Under the pieces are notes generated by a model. The model had not been told where the DNA came from, made no database searches, and saw only the letters and a program-made list of their open reading frames with translations. The translations under genes were made by a program, and so were the position numbers. Of a stretch of 26,098 bases of DNA, positions 6,836 through 14,102 are shown one piece after another. The stretch is taken from NCBI GenBank assembly GCA_002375995.1, contig DFNI01000040.1, positions 1 to 26,098 on the forward strand, in the 5' to 3' direction. Numbering within the stretch: position 1 is the stretch's first letter; each line of letters begins with the position of its first letter. Source of the stretch: Acetothermia bacterium UBA3571 (GTDB lineage: Bacteria; Bipolaricaulota; Bipolaricaulia; Bipolaricaulales; Bipolaricaulaceae).

Positions 6836-8977
6836 GTGAGGAGATACGTTTTGCTGTGCGTCCTGGCGTTGGGGTTCGCGGCGCTGGCTTCGCCGGGAGG
6901 TGTGATCTTCATCTTAGACGCCTCCAACTCCATGAACATCCCCTTCCAGGGCACGCCCAGGATCCAGTGGGCCAAGGACGCCCTGGGGGAACTGGTGATG
7001 GAGCTTCCCGATGAGATGCCGTTCGGCCTTGTAGTCTTCGGCCACCGCATCCCCAAGGACCGGGAACCAGAGAGCTGTCGCGATGTGGAGCTGGCGCTGG
7101 AGATGGGAGTGCACGGGGCGGATGTGCGCACGCAGATCGTCCAGTGGGTGCAAGGGTTAAAAGCCCAGGGGAAAACCCCCTTGGCATACGCGCTTGAGTT
7201 CGCCGCGGGAAGGGCCTCTCCCCCGTGCAGGATCGTCCTCATCACCGACGGCATGGAGACCTGTGGCGGGGATCCCGTAGGCGTGGCGCGAGATCTTGCC
7301 GCCGGAGGCTGTGTGGTGGACGTGGTGGGCCTGGCGGTGAAGCCTGAGGAGGAAGATGCGTTGCGGGAACTCGCCGCCGCAGGTGGAGGCCGTTACTGGC
7401 GGGTGGAGGAGCTGGGCTCGCTGCTTGCCACCTTGCGCGAGGTATTGGCAGCGCCGGCCCCGCCCAAGCCCACCATCCCCTCGGAGCTCGCCTGCTACAA
7501 CGTCGATCCGGAGGTGGTGAAGCTCCTTTTGGCCCACCTACCTTACCCGGTATCCGACCCGATGTGGTGCGTCATCCTGCGGTTCCTCGAGCGCAACCCG
7601 CCGGACAACGTGGTGGTCGGCTCGGATGGGCCCGATACCCTTTTCGGTACCCACGGAAACGACGTCATCCTCGGACTGGATGGATCCGACAAGATCCTCG
7701 GCTTCGGGGGTAACGACCTTCTGGTGGGCGGGCCGTGCAACGACATCATCCAGGGCGGCGACGGGAGCGACCTGATCCTGGGCGGGCCGGGGAACGACGT
7801 GCTCCTCGGCGGTATATCCAACGACGTGATCTTCGGGGAAGACGGGAGCGACAGGATGGAGGGCGAGCGGGGCGATGATGCCCTCTACGGCGGCCCCTCC
7901 AACGACACCCTCCTGGGCGGCCCGGGGTGCAACTACCTCGACGGCGGCTCCGGGGACAATTTCCTGTACGATGAGGGAAGCTGTCCTTCCTGCGCCAAGC
8001 CCCAGATGAGGCTTTGTGCCCCTTGCGGGGAAGCCCGGCCGCCGGAATGTCCACCGCCAGAGATGAAGCCCTCCCCGTGCGCGCCTACGCCCAAGCCGCC
8101 CACGTGTGAGCGGAGGCCCGAGGTATCCAAGGTGGTGGACGAAGGCCAGTGTATTCCTCTCAAGGCGAAGGTCTACGACCCCGACTGTAACATCGCCTCC
8201 GTCACCTGGCGGGCCAACGCGGGCTCCTTCTCCGATCCCTATTCCCTGGAGACCACGTGGTGTGCGCCCATGGTCTCCGGTTGTGAGGGCCAATACGTGA
8301 CCGTGACCCTGGAGGCAGTGGATACCTGCGGCGCCAGGAGCACCTCTTCCACTGTGATTTACGTGCGCAACGTCAACCATCCGCCTCAAGTGGACGCGGG
8401 GCCTGATCTCGTGGTGGATGAAGGCGGAAGCGTGACCCTGCAGGCTTCGGCCACCGACCCCGACGGGGATCCCCTTACCTATACCTGGACCATCGGTTGC
8501 GATCGGGGCTCCTTGGACAACCCCAACGTTCTCAACCCGGTGTTCACCGCGCCCCTAACCGCCGACTGCCAAGGGGAGTACGTTACGCTCACGTTGACGG
8601 TCCGGGACGCCTGCGGCGCGGTGGCCAAGGACACGGTGCGGGTCTATGTGCGCAACGTGAATCGCGTGCCTTGGGTGGATGCCGGGGACGACCTGGTGGT
8701 GCAGGCGGGCCAGACCGTGAGGCTCTGCGCCCGGGCGGGCGACCCGGACGGAGAGGCGGTGCAGGTCTTCTGGACCATCATCCAGGGAGAGGGCTCGATT
8801 TCCGATCCGAAGAGCTTGTTCACCTCGTACACCGCCCCGATGTACCGCGGATGCGAGCCGGTGAAGGTGAAGGTGGCCATCCGGGCGGTGGATCCTTGTG
8901 GTGCCGACGCAGTGGACTACCTCACCATCACCGTGATCCCGGTGAACGAGCCCCCCAGGGTTGAGGTAGATCCCTGA
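6836..8977 (+). CDS. exported von Willebrand A / RTX-repeat / PKD-like multidomain protein
   Basis: A 713-residue secreted protein. Residues 1-18 form a signal peptide (basic RR, hydrophobic core, AxA ending at A18). A von Willebrand A domain follows (about 22-210), with metal-site residues D28, S30, S32 in DASNSM, a threonine in GKTPLAYAL and the conserved LITDGMETCGG. A linker (211-260) leads to RTX-type nonapeptide repeats (262-381), a Cys/Pro-rich segment (383-428, nine cysteines) and three PKD/cadherin-like repeats (430-517, 518-612, 613-705), each with paired cysteines. It stops just after the VNEPP that would begin a fourth repeat. The domains imply a calcium-dependent extracellular adhesion or surface role, but no ligand or anchor (LPXTG, membrane helix, Por signal) is visible. 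It has its own ribosome binding site and a terminator, so it is probably a single-gene unit. Confidence 0.88.
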   Translation: MRRYVLLCVLALGFAALASPGGVIFILDASNSMNIPFQGTPRIQWAKDALGELVMELPDEMPFGLVVFGHRIPKDREPESCRDVELALEMGVHGADVRTQIVQWVQGLKAQGKTPLAYALEFAAGRASPPCRIVLITDGMETCGGDPVGVARDLAAGGCVVDVVGLAVKPEEEDALRELAAAGGGRYWRVEELGSLLATLREVLAAPAPPKPTIPSELACYNVDPEVVKLLLAHLPYPVSDPMWCVILRFLERNPPDNVVVGSDGPDTLFGTHGNDVILGLDGSDKILGFGGNDLLVGGPCNDIIQGGDGSDLILGGPGNDVLLGGISNDVIFGEDGSDRMEGERGDDALYGGPSNDTLLGGPGCNYLDGGSGDNFLYDEGSCPSCAKPQMRLCAPCGEARPPECPPPEMKPSPCAPTPKPPTCERRPEVSKVVDEGQCIPLKAKVYDPDCNIASVTWRANAGSFSDPYSLETTWCAPMVSGCEGQYVTVTLEAVDTCGARSTSSTVIYVRNVNHPPQVDAGPDLVVDEGGSVTLQASATDPDGDPLTYTWTIGCDRGSLDNPNVLNPVFTAPLTADCQGEYVTLTLTVRDACGAVAKDTVRVYVRNVNRVPWVDAGDDLVVQAGQTVRLCARAGDPDGEAVQVFWTIIQGEGSISDPKSLFTSYTAPMYRGCEPVKVKVAIRAVDPCGADAVDYLTITVIPVNEPPRVEVDP
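7619..7978 (+). repeat. RTX-type nonapeptide calcium-binding repeats within the vWA protein
   Basis: This stretch encodes about 13 tandem copies of a nine-residue GGxGxDxhx-like unit (for example GGPGNDVLL, GGDGSDLIL, GGPSNDTLL), the consensus of hemolysin-type beta-rolls that fold on calcium. The alternating ND/SD pairs are regular and several copies carry a cysteine or serine in place of the second glycine. Confidence 0.88.
8123..8950 (+). repeat. three PKD/cadherin-like repeats within the vWA protein
   Basis: Three units of about 90-100 residues share the pattern VVDEG...L.A.A.DPDGD...TW...GS..DP......T.PM....C.G..V.V...A.D.CGA...... followed by YVRNVN and PP or VP. Cysteine positions recur near the end of each unit (for instance SGCEGQYV, ADCQGEYV, RGCEPVKV and the CGA motif), suggesting one disulphide per repeat outside the cell. 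Confidence 0.82.
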
Positions 8978-9005
8978 AGAGGGAGATCGCTCCTTTCGGA
9001 GGATC

Positions 9006-9034
9006 AGGGGCCGCGGCGCGGCCCCTTTTGTTTT
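9006..9034 (+). terminator. intrinsic terminator after the vWA gene
   Basis: A perfect 8-bp stem, GGGGCCGC with GCGGCCCC, closes a GGC loop and is followed by TTTTGTTTT. The outer A/T pair extends the stem to 9 bp. It lies 28 bases after the vWA stop codon and is the strongest terminator in the window. Confidence 0.9.
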
Positions 9035-9064
9035 CGCCCGTGAGCTGGGAAGATTTACGGCAAG

Positions 9065-9679
9065 ATGGGAGCGGAGGATATTGGTGCGCTGATCTATGAT
9101 CTCTTTATGTGGCCCCTGGAGAGGGGATGGGGGAGGAAGTGGCGGGCCCGCCTGTGGGAGGGAATCTCCGGGAGGGTTCTCGAGATCGGCGTTGGCACGG
9201 GCGCCAACATCCCCTATTACCCGACCGACGCGGAGGTAGTGGCGGTGGACGTCGGCACGGGGATGCTCGCGCGCGCCGGTCGGAAGGCGGCGGGCTTCCA
9301 GCGCCGGGTGGAGCTCGTGCGTGCCGACGTCCGCTCCCTACCCTTCACGGACGGGACCTTCGATTACGTGGTGGGAAGCTTCCTCTTCTGTTCAGTCAAA
9401 GACCCTATCCCGGCCCTCAGGGAGGTAGGGAGGGTACTGGTAGCGGGAGGAGAAGTAAGGCTCCTGGAGCACGTGCGGCCCCGAGATGGGAAGTTGGCGA
9501 AGCTGTTGGATCTCCTCGCCCCCCATTTCGCCAAGCGGACCTGGGAGCTCTTTCCCGAAGCTGGCCTCGATATCGTGCGCGAGGAGGAACTGGACAGCCG
9601 AGGGCTCGTCCGCCTCTACTGGCTGCGGAAGTCTTCGGAGAGGAAGAGGGAGTGGAAGGCCTCCAGGACGGCGCGGTGA
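9065..9679 (+). CDS. class I SAM-dependent methyltransferase (Methyltransf_11 type), substrate unknown
   Basis: A 204-residue cytoplasmic protein with a Rossmann-type SAM-binding fold: motif I LEIGVGTGAN (39-48), an acidic residue at the end of strand 2 (AVDVG, 60-64), motif II around RADVRSLPFTDGTFDYV (about 95-111) and the post-motif GRVLVAGGEVRLLEHVRP (132-149). The short N-terminal helix YDLFMWPLERG resembles small UbiE/METTL7-like enzymes, which modify small molecules or lipids; the substrate cannot be read from sequence. It starts with ATG 30 bases after the upstream terminator without a good Shine-Dalgarno. Its last 21 codons, a charged tail, are antisense to the 3' end of the next minus-strand gene (64-base overlap). 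Confidence 0.87.
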   Translation: MGAEDIGALIYDLFMWPLERGWGRKWRARLWEGISGRVLEIGVGTGANIPYYPTDAEVVAVDVGTGMLARAGRKAAGFQRRVELVRADVRSLPFTDGTFDYVVGSFLFCSVKDPIPALREVGRVLVAGGEVRLLEHVRPRDGKLAKLLDLLAPHFAKRTWELFPEAGLDIVREEELDSRGLVRLYWLRKSSERKREWKASRTAR

Positions 9680-10821
9680 TGGCCGGGGATGAGGACGTGA
9701 TGGTTCCCCAGCGGCTCCCGCAGGAGCTTCCTCAGCGCCCCTTTCGGGGCCTTGAAGACCACCTGGGTGCGGCAGAGGTCCGGACGCCTCGTCTCCTCCC
9801 CCAACACCTTCCCTTCGACGAAGAAACTCTTCTCAAGGGTTCTTCCCCCGAAGCGAACGAGGGTGTACGGCCCTTCCTGGAGCCTCCCTTCCACCGCGAC
9901 CCCGATCCCGGACTCGAAATGGCTCCGCAGCCTGTAGCCCTCAAGGAGCGCCAGGGACGCGGTGCAGTGGGCGAGCAGCAATCGTTCCCCTTTTGGGTCG
10001 ATGTCCACAGGGTTCCCCATAAATCCCGGAAGTCCTGTGAGGAGGTGGGAAAGGATCAGCGCGATCAAGGAAGGGACGTCCCCCTCACAGGCCGCTGGAA
10101 TTCCCTCGGAAGGAAGCCGGGCCAAGGCCCAGCAAGCGGTAACCCCTTCCCGGATGAGATCGAAGCACGCGATGGTCAAGGCGTCCAACCTCTCAGCTTC
10201 GACGAGGTCCCGCAGTGAATCGTATAGCCCCGCGGCCCGCTTCAGCTCCTCTTCTTTTGGCTCTACACGCTCCCCCGGCGGGGGCGCTTCCCCTTGTAGG
10301 GGCAACACCTTCTTCGGTGGGATTTCCACGAACTTTAACCCGAGCTTCTCCCCCAGGGCGGCGAGGTCCGGACAGCTGGCCAAAAGCCACGGCGATGGTT
10401 TCCCGATGAGCCCCACTCGCTTTCCCCGCAGTCCTCGGGCAAGCTCGCTTACCCGCAGAAGGACCTCCAGCCTCCCCGGGGCCTCCCGGTCCCCCAAGTG
10501 CAACACCTCCGCGCGAACACGGCGCTCCCGCAGCGCCGCGGCCACCTCCAACGCGGCGGGGAGGGAGTTGTGCCCCGGGTGGGCGATCAGCACATACGGT
10601 CCTCTGCTGGCGTCCAAAAGCCGTGTGAACTCGTGTTCCACACCCCCGGTGAGGAACAACACGAATTTGAGCGGCTCCTCTCCCACCTCCTGGGGGGAAC
10701 CTTCGCGGAACCCACGCCGCAGGATCTCCCACCGGGAAAGGACATGTTGCAAAAGGGCATCCCGGTCCACCCGGCCGGGCGAGCTTAAGGGAAGCACCGG
10801 TGTCGGCGCTAAAGGGGCCAC
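9616..10821 (-). CDS. L-fucose/arabinose isomerase-like protein
   Basis: A 401-residue protein resembling the L-fucose isomerase-like family (COG2407 type). The supporting segments are AHPGHNSLPAALEVAAAL (80-97), DALTIACFDLIREG (213-226), ACEGDVPSLIALILSHLLTG (244-263) followed by GFMGNPVDIDP, and a LLLAHCTA segment (282-289), as in the C-terminal isomerase domain. Known relatives interconvert aldoses and ketoses with Mn2+, but this shorter group has no firmly established substrate. The GTG at 10821 overlaps rbfA by 13 bases; a GTG at codon 18 is an alternative start. It occupies the slot often held by truB behind rbfA. No other sugar gene is nearby, so a catabolic role is not supported by context. 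Confidence 0.78.
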   Translation of the reverse strand: MAPLAPTPVLPLSSPGRVDRDALLQHVLSRWEILRRGFREGSPQEVGEEPLKFVLFLTGGVEHEFTRLLDASRGPYVLIAHPGHNSLPAALEVAAALRERRVRAEVLHLGDREAPGRLEVLLRVSELARGLRGKRVGLIGKPSPWLLASCPDLAALGEKLGLKFVEIPPKKVLPLQGEAPPPGERVEPKEEELKRAAGLYDSLRDLVEAERLDALTIACFDLIREGVTACWALARLPSEGIPAACEGDVPSLIALILSHLLTGLPGFMGNPVDIDPKGERLLLAHCTASLALLEGYRLRSHFESGIGVAVEGRLQEGPYTLVRFGGRTLEKSFFVEGKVLGEETRRPDLCRTQVVFKAPKGALRKLLREPLGNHHVLIPGHHRAVLEAFHSLFLSEDFRSQ

Positions 10822-11123
10822 CGCTTCAGAGGATCCTCCCAGGCGAACTGGAGGGAAGGCACGCGCCTGAGCTCCATCCGGTGGGCAAGCTCCGTGCGCA
10901 GGAAGCCCGCGTCGCGGGCCAGGGCGGAAAGCACCGCCTCCCTCAGCGCCTCGTCCCCAGCGAACACGTACACCGTGGCCCGCTGCCCGTTGGCCGAAAG
11001 CTCCACCCCCACGATATCGGGGAGGGTTTCCTTCAGCACGGGGTCCCTCAGCTCGGTGGCGATGATGTCGGAAAGTTCCCGCTGGATCTCCGCCTCGATC
11101 CGGGCCTTCACGCGTGGGTGCAT
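10809..11123 (-). CDS. rbfA: 30S ribosome-binding factor RbfA
   Basis: RbfA binds the small ribosomal subunit and helps mature the 5' end of 16S rRNA. The 104-residue product has the family KH-like fold: RVKARIEAEIQRELSDII at the N-terminus, ELRDPVLKETLPDIVGVELS, the ATVYVFAG strand and the closing RTELAHRMELRRVPSLQF. Its ATG shares one base with the stop codon of the DUF503 gene (TGATG), so the two are translationally coupled. The order infB, DUF503, rbfA is a standard bacterial arrangement and confirms the call. Confidence 0.95.
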   Translation of the reverse strand: MHPRVKARIEAEIQRELSDIIATELRDPVLKETLPDIVGVELSANGQRATVYVFAGDEALREAVLSALARDAGFLRTELAHRMELRRVPSLQFAWEDPLKRWPL

Positions 11124-11401
11124 CAGAAGACCTCCAGCCTGTGATCCTCCAGGTAAAACTCCCGGGCCCCCTGGAGCTTCTCCACGATCTCCTCCATCAT
11201 CCCCTCGGCGTAGGCCCCATCGCTGGAGACGTTGACCAAAGCCAGGATCACGAGATCACGTTCTTGCGAAGGGATCTCCGCTACGGAAACGTTGAACTGG
11301 CGCCTGAGGCGCGCCACCAATCCCTCTACCACCGAGCGGCGCTCCTTTATGTTCGAGACGCGATAGAGCCGCAACCTCACCTCGAGGAGCCGGATGTGCA
11401 T
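11123..11401 (-). CDS. DUF503 family protein (YlxP-like)
   Basis: A 92-residue protein with the typical DUF503 pattern: MHIRLLEVRLRLYRVSNIKE start, KERRSVVEGLVARLRRQFNVSVAEI, and an alternating strand/helix alpha-beta fold ending DHRLEVF. Members are small cytoplasmic proteins almost always found between infB and rbfA; their function is not established, although ribosome assembly or translation is suspected from this context. It begins 18 bases after infB and its stop overlaps the rbfA start by one base. Confidence 0.92.
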   Translation of the reverse strand: MHIRLLEVRLRLYRVSNIKERRSVVEGLVARLRRQFNVSVAEIPSQERDLVILALVNVSSDGAYAEGMMEEIVEKLQGAREFYLEDHRLEVF

Positions 11402-11419
11402 CTTCTGCCCGCGTCGCCT

Positions 11420-13195
11420 TCAGGCGGGCTGGATCACCTTGACCTCGTACACTTCCAGAATATCCCCGGGCTTCACCTTGTCGAAGTCCTTGATGCGGAT
11501 GCCGCATTCCTGCCCTTCTTTCATCTCTTGGACGTCTTGGGCGAAGTGCTTGAGGGACGCGATCTCGCCAGTGAAGACCTCTTCGCCGTCGCGGATCACC
11601 TTCACTTTGCCGTTCCGGATCACCTTTCCTTCGCGCACGCGGCACCCGGCCACAACCCCCACCCCGGAGATCTTGAAGGTGCGCAGCACCTCGGCCTCGC
11701 CCACCTTGGTCTCCACGTATTGCGGTCCGAGCAGGCGCTTCCCGGCCAACTCGATTTCCCGGATGAGGTCGTAGATGATCTCGTAGGTGCGTACCGGAAC
11801 CCCGTATTGCTCGATGACCTTTCTCGCCTTGGGATCCACACGGACCCCGAAGCCCACCACCAGCGGCTCCCCCTCCTCCACCGAGGCGGCGAGGAGGATG
11901 TCGGACTCGGTGATGGGCCCTACCCCCGCGTGGAGCAGCTCGATATCGACGTTTTCGATCTGGATCGTCCCGAGCTCCAGTTTCGCCGCCTCCAGTGCCC
12001 CCACGGTGGCGGCCTTGAGCACCAACTTGAGCTTTTTCTTCTCCCGTTGGGCGAATAGCTCCTCGAAGGTGCGGGGGAAGCGGGGCTCGGGGGGCTTTTT
12101 CTGGGCCTCCCGGCGCTCAGAAACGATCTTTTCTGCCTCGCGGGGGTTCTTGACTCGCTCCACTCGCTCCCCCGGCTGGGGGACGTCGGAGAGGCCGAGG
12201 ATCTGAGCGGGCGTCCCGGGAGTGGCCTCTTTGATCTGTTTCCCCTGGTGGTCGATCAGGGCGCGGATCCGGCCCCAGGTGGTGCCAACAACGATCACGT
12301 CCCGTACCCGCAGGGTCCCGTTCTTCACCACTGCCGTGGCCACGGGGCCCCGGGAGGGGTCGAGGTTCGACTCGATCACCCAGGCCTCAAGCTCCCCTTT
12401 GGGATCGCCGCGGATATCCTGGAGGTCGGCCACGAGGAGGATCATCTCCAGGAGCTCATCCACTCCGTCGCCCTTGAGGGCGGAGATGGGGACCATGATG
12501 GTGTCGCCGCCCCACTCCTCGGGCACGAACCCCATGTCAGCCAGCTGTTGGCGGACCTTATCGGGGTTGGCGTTGGGTTTATCGATCTTGTTGATGGCCA
12601 CGATCATGGGGACCCCGGCGGCCTTGATGTGGTCGATGGCCTCCACAGTCTGGGCCATGACCCCGTCATCGGCGGCCACCACCAGGACCGCGATGTCCGT
12701 TACCTGGGCCCCGCGGGCCCGCATGGCGGTGAAGGCTCGGTGGCCCGGGGTGTCGATGAAGGTGATGGTGCGGCCGTTGTACTCCACCTGGTAAGCACCG
12801 ATGGACTGGGTGATTCCCCCGGCCTCCTTCTCCGCCACCTTGGTCTTGCGGATGGTATCGAGGAGGGTGGTCTTCCCGTGGTCGATGTGCCCCAAGACGG
12901 CCACCACCGGCGGGCGGGGGACACCCGGCTTGGGCTTTCCCTCCTCTTTCTTCGGGGCCTCTTCCACCGCGGTGGCCGGGGCTTCTTTAGCCTCCGCGGG
13001 TACTTCGGCCTCGGGGGCCGCTTCCTTTTTGCCCGCGTGTTCGAGGAGGAGTTCTTTTATGACCTCGGCCTCCTCCTCGCTCACCGTGCTCACCGCCCGC
13101 AGGCCCTCCATCCCGAGTTCGGAGAGGACCTTCAAAAGCTCCCGGGAGGTTATCCCCAGCTCCCGTGCGATCTCATAAACCCTTTTCCGCGCCAA
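11420..13195 (-). CDS. infB: translation initiation factor IF-2
   Basis: IF-2 is the GTPase that places initiator fMet-tRNA on the 30S subunit. This 591-residue version has one N-terminal IF2_N helix bundle (RKRVYEIARELGITSRELLK, 3-22), a short Glu/Ala/Pro-rich linker (about 55-95), the G domain, and domains II-IV to the C-terminus. G motifs: GHIDHGKT (102-109), GGIT (126-129), DTPGH (148-152), NKID (202-205) and SALKGDG. G1 has Ile where Val is usual, and the residue two after GGIT is Ser131 where His is common. It is much shorter than the E. coli protein (about 890) because of the compact N-terminus. The start is TTG at 13195, supported by GAGGGAG 6 bases upstream. It lies 38 bases behind rpmH and 18 before DUF503. 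Confidence 0.97.
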   Translation of the reverse strand: MARKRVYEIARELGITSRELLKVLSELGMEGLRAVSTVSEEEAEVIKELLLEHAGKKEAAPEAEVPAEAKEAPATAVEEAPKKEEGKPKPGVPRPPVVAVLGHIDHGKTTLLDTIRKTKVAEKEAGGITQSIGAYQVEYNGRTITFIDTPGHRAFTAMRARGAQVTDIAVLVVAADDGVMAQTVEAIDHIKAAGVPMIVAINKIDKPNANPDKVRQQLADMGFVPEEWGGDTIMVPISALKGDGVDELLEMILLVADLQDIRGDPKGELEAWVIESNLDPSRGPVATAVVKNGTLRVRDVIVVGTTWGRIRALIDHQGKQIKEATPGTPAQILGLSDVPQPGERVERVKNPREAEKIVSERREAQKKPPEPRFPRTFEELFAQREKKKLKLVLKAATVGALEAAKLELGTIQIENVDIELLHAGVGPITESDILLAASVEEGEPLVVGFGVRVDPKARKVIEQYGVPVRTYEIIYDLIREIELAGKRLLGPQYVETKVGEAEVLRTFKISGVGVVAGCRVREGKVIRNGKVKVIRDGEEVFTGEIASLKHFAQDVQEMKEGQECGIRIKDFDKVKPGDILEVYEVKVIQPA

Positions 13196-13201
13196 CGGCC
13201 A

Positions 13202-13208
13202 CTCCCTC
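13202..13208 (-). promoter_or_regulatory. ribosome binding site that fixes a TTG start for infB
   Basis: On the minus strand GAGGGAG stands 6 bases upstream of TTG 13195. No in-frame ATG or GTG precedes the conserved ARKRVYEIARELG, so the non-standard TTG is the best start. Confidence 0.65.
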
Positions 13209-13233
13209 TCTTGGTTTTTCGGTGTTCCTCCGT

Positions 13234-13371
13234 TTAGGGGGTTAGACGCCAGCGGCCCTTGCGACGTCTGCGGGCGATGACCGCCCGTCCCCCGGGTGTA
13301 CTCATCCGCGCCAGAAACCCATGGGTACGCTTGCGACGCCGGCGATGCGGTTGATATGTGCGCTTCGGCAT
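13234..13371 (-). CDS. rpmH: 50S ribosomal protein L34
   Basis: A 45-residue, highly basic protein with the L34 signature: KRTYQPHRRRRKRTHGFLAR (3-22), the STPGGRAVIARRRRKGR block (24-40) and a short tail. It is a structural protein of the large subunit, bound to 23S rRNA. ATG 13371 has AGGAGG with 5 bases of spacing. The open frame extends 58 codons further upstream, but that part overlaps the rnhB end and has no resemblance to L34. Normally rpmH is next to rnpA near the replication origin; here it lies between rnhB and infB, without rnpA on either side. Confidence 0.95.
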   Translation of the reverse strand: MPKRTYQPHRRRRKRTHGFLARMSTPGGRAVIARRRRKGRWRLTP

Positions 13372-13400
13372 TCCTACCTCCTCGACAGGAATCTCAGGGG

Positions 13401-13429
13401 ATTTTGCCCGCAGTGCCCCCCAATTGCAA
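13401..13429 (-). promoter_or_regulatory. putative promoter for rpmH-infB
   Basis: In the 83-base gap between rnhB and rpmH, minus-strand TTGCAA (13429-13424) and CAAAAT (13406-13401) are separated by 17 bases; each matches the sigma-70 consensus at four of six positions. Transcription would begin about 22 bases before the rpmH ATG, leaving room for its AGGAGG. Judged by eye only. Confidence 0.45.
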
Positions 13430-13454
13430 GTAAGATCCTGGTTTCTTCGTTCCC

Positions 13455-14102
13455 TCAGAGGTCCAAGGTGTGATCGAGGATCCTCCCCACGCTGGACCAG
13501 CGCCGCCGACAGATGGGGGGTAGGTTCCCATACATTTCCCACCAACTCCGGAGGAACTCCCGTACGGCACGCTCCCCCGGATATCCCCAGCCGAAATCGC
13601 CGTATCGTTTCCGGAGCCAGGTGATGTGGGCATCCCGGGTCACCTTAGCGAGGATCGAGGCCAGCCCCACTGCGGGGGAGTCCCGGTCGGCCTTGGGCAC
13701 GATGGAAAGCCGGGGGATGCGCTCCCCCATGGAGCGGAGCTTTTCCACCAAGCGCTCTCGGAAACGGGGGATCGCCCGGGGGGAGACGGGTGAATCGAGG
13801 ACGACCCGGTGGGGGGCGAGCGCTCGGATGAGCTCAGCTACTGCGGAGAGCTCGAGCTCGGTTAAGCTGTGGGCGTCGATCTCCTCGGGTGGAATCACCC
13901 GGACCCGCTCCCCCAAGGCCAGTGGGAGGAGCTCCGAGAGGAGTTCTTTCCTCCTTTCCCGGGGGATGGTCTTGGAATCGGCGGCTCCCATAGAACGCAA
14001 GTGGGAGAGGACGCGCTCCTCCACCAGGACCCCGGCCACCACCATGGGGCCGAGCAAGGCCCCTCGCCCGGCCTCGTCTATCCCCAGGATCTTTATGGCC
14101 AC
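13455..14102 (-). CDS. rnhB: ribonuclease HII, archaeal-like
   Basis: RNase HII cuts the RNA strand of RNA-DNA hybrids and removes single ribonucleotides from DNA. The 215-residue protein starts KILGIDEAGRGALLGPMVVA, with the first two catalytic acids in DEAGRG, then LDSP (the third acid) and KADRDSPAVGLASILAKVTR with the fourth. The middle LTELELSAVAELI and the late YGDFGWGYPGE are closer to archaeal RNase HII than to the usual bacterial form. The frame is open far upstream, but only as the antiphase of the rhomboid gene. GTG 14102 begins two codons before the conserved core and overlaps the rhomboid stop by 10 bases. It lies in the same run as rhomboid and precedes rpmH. Confidence 0.92.
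   Translation of the reverse strand: MAIKILGIDEAGRGALLGPMVVAGVLVEERVLSHLRSMGAADSKTIPRERRKELLSELLPLALGERVRVIPPEEIDAHSLTELELSAVAELIRALAPHRVVLDSPVSPRAIPRFRERLVEKLRSMGERIPRLSIVPKADRDSPAVGLASILAKVTRDAHITWLRKRYGDFGWGYPGERAVREFLRSWWEMYGNLPPICRRRWSSVGRILDHTLDL

Noticed and set aside
13372..13545. N-terminal extension of 58 codons on the rpmH frame
   Set aside because: It overlaps the end of rnhB, has no L34 similarity, and a strong AGGAGG precedes the internal ATG at 13371.
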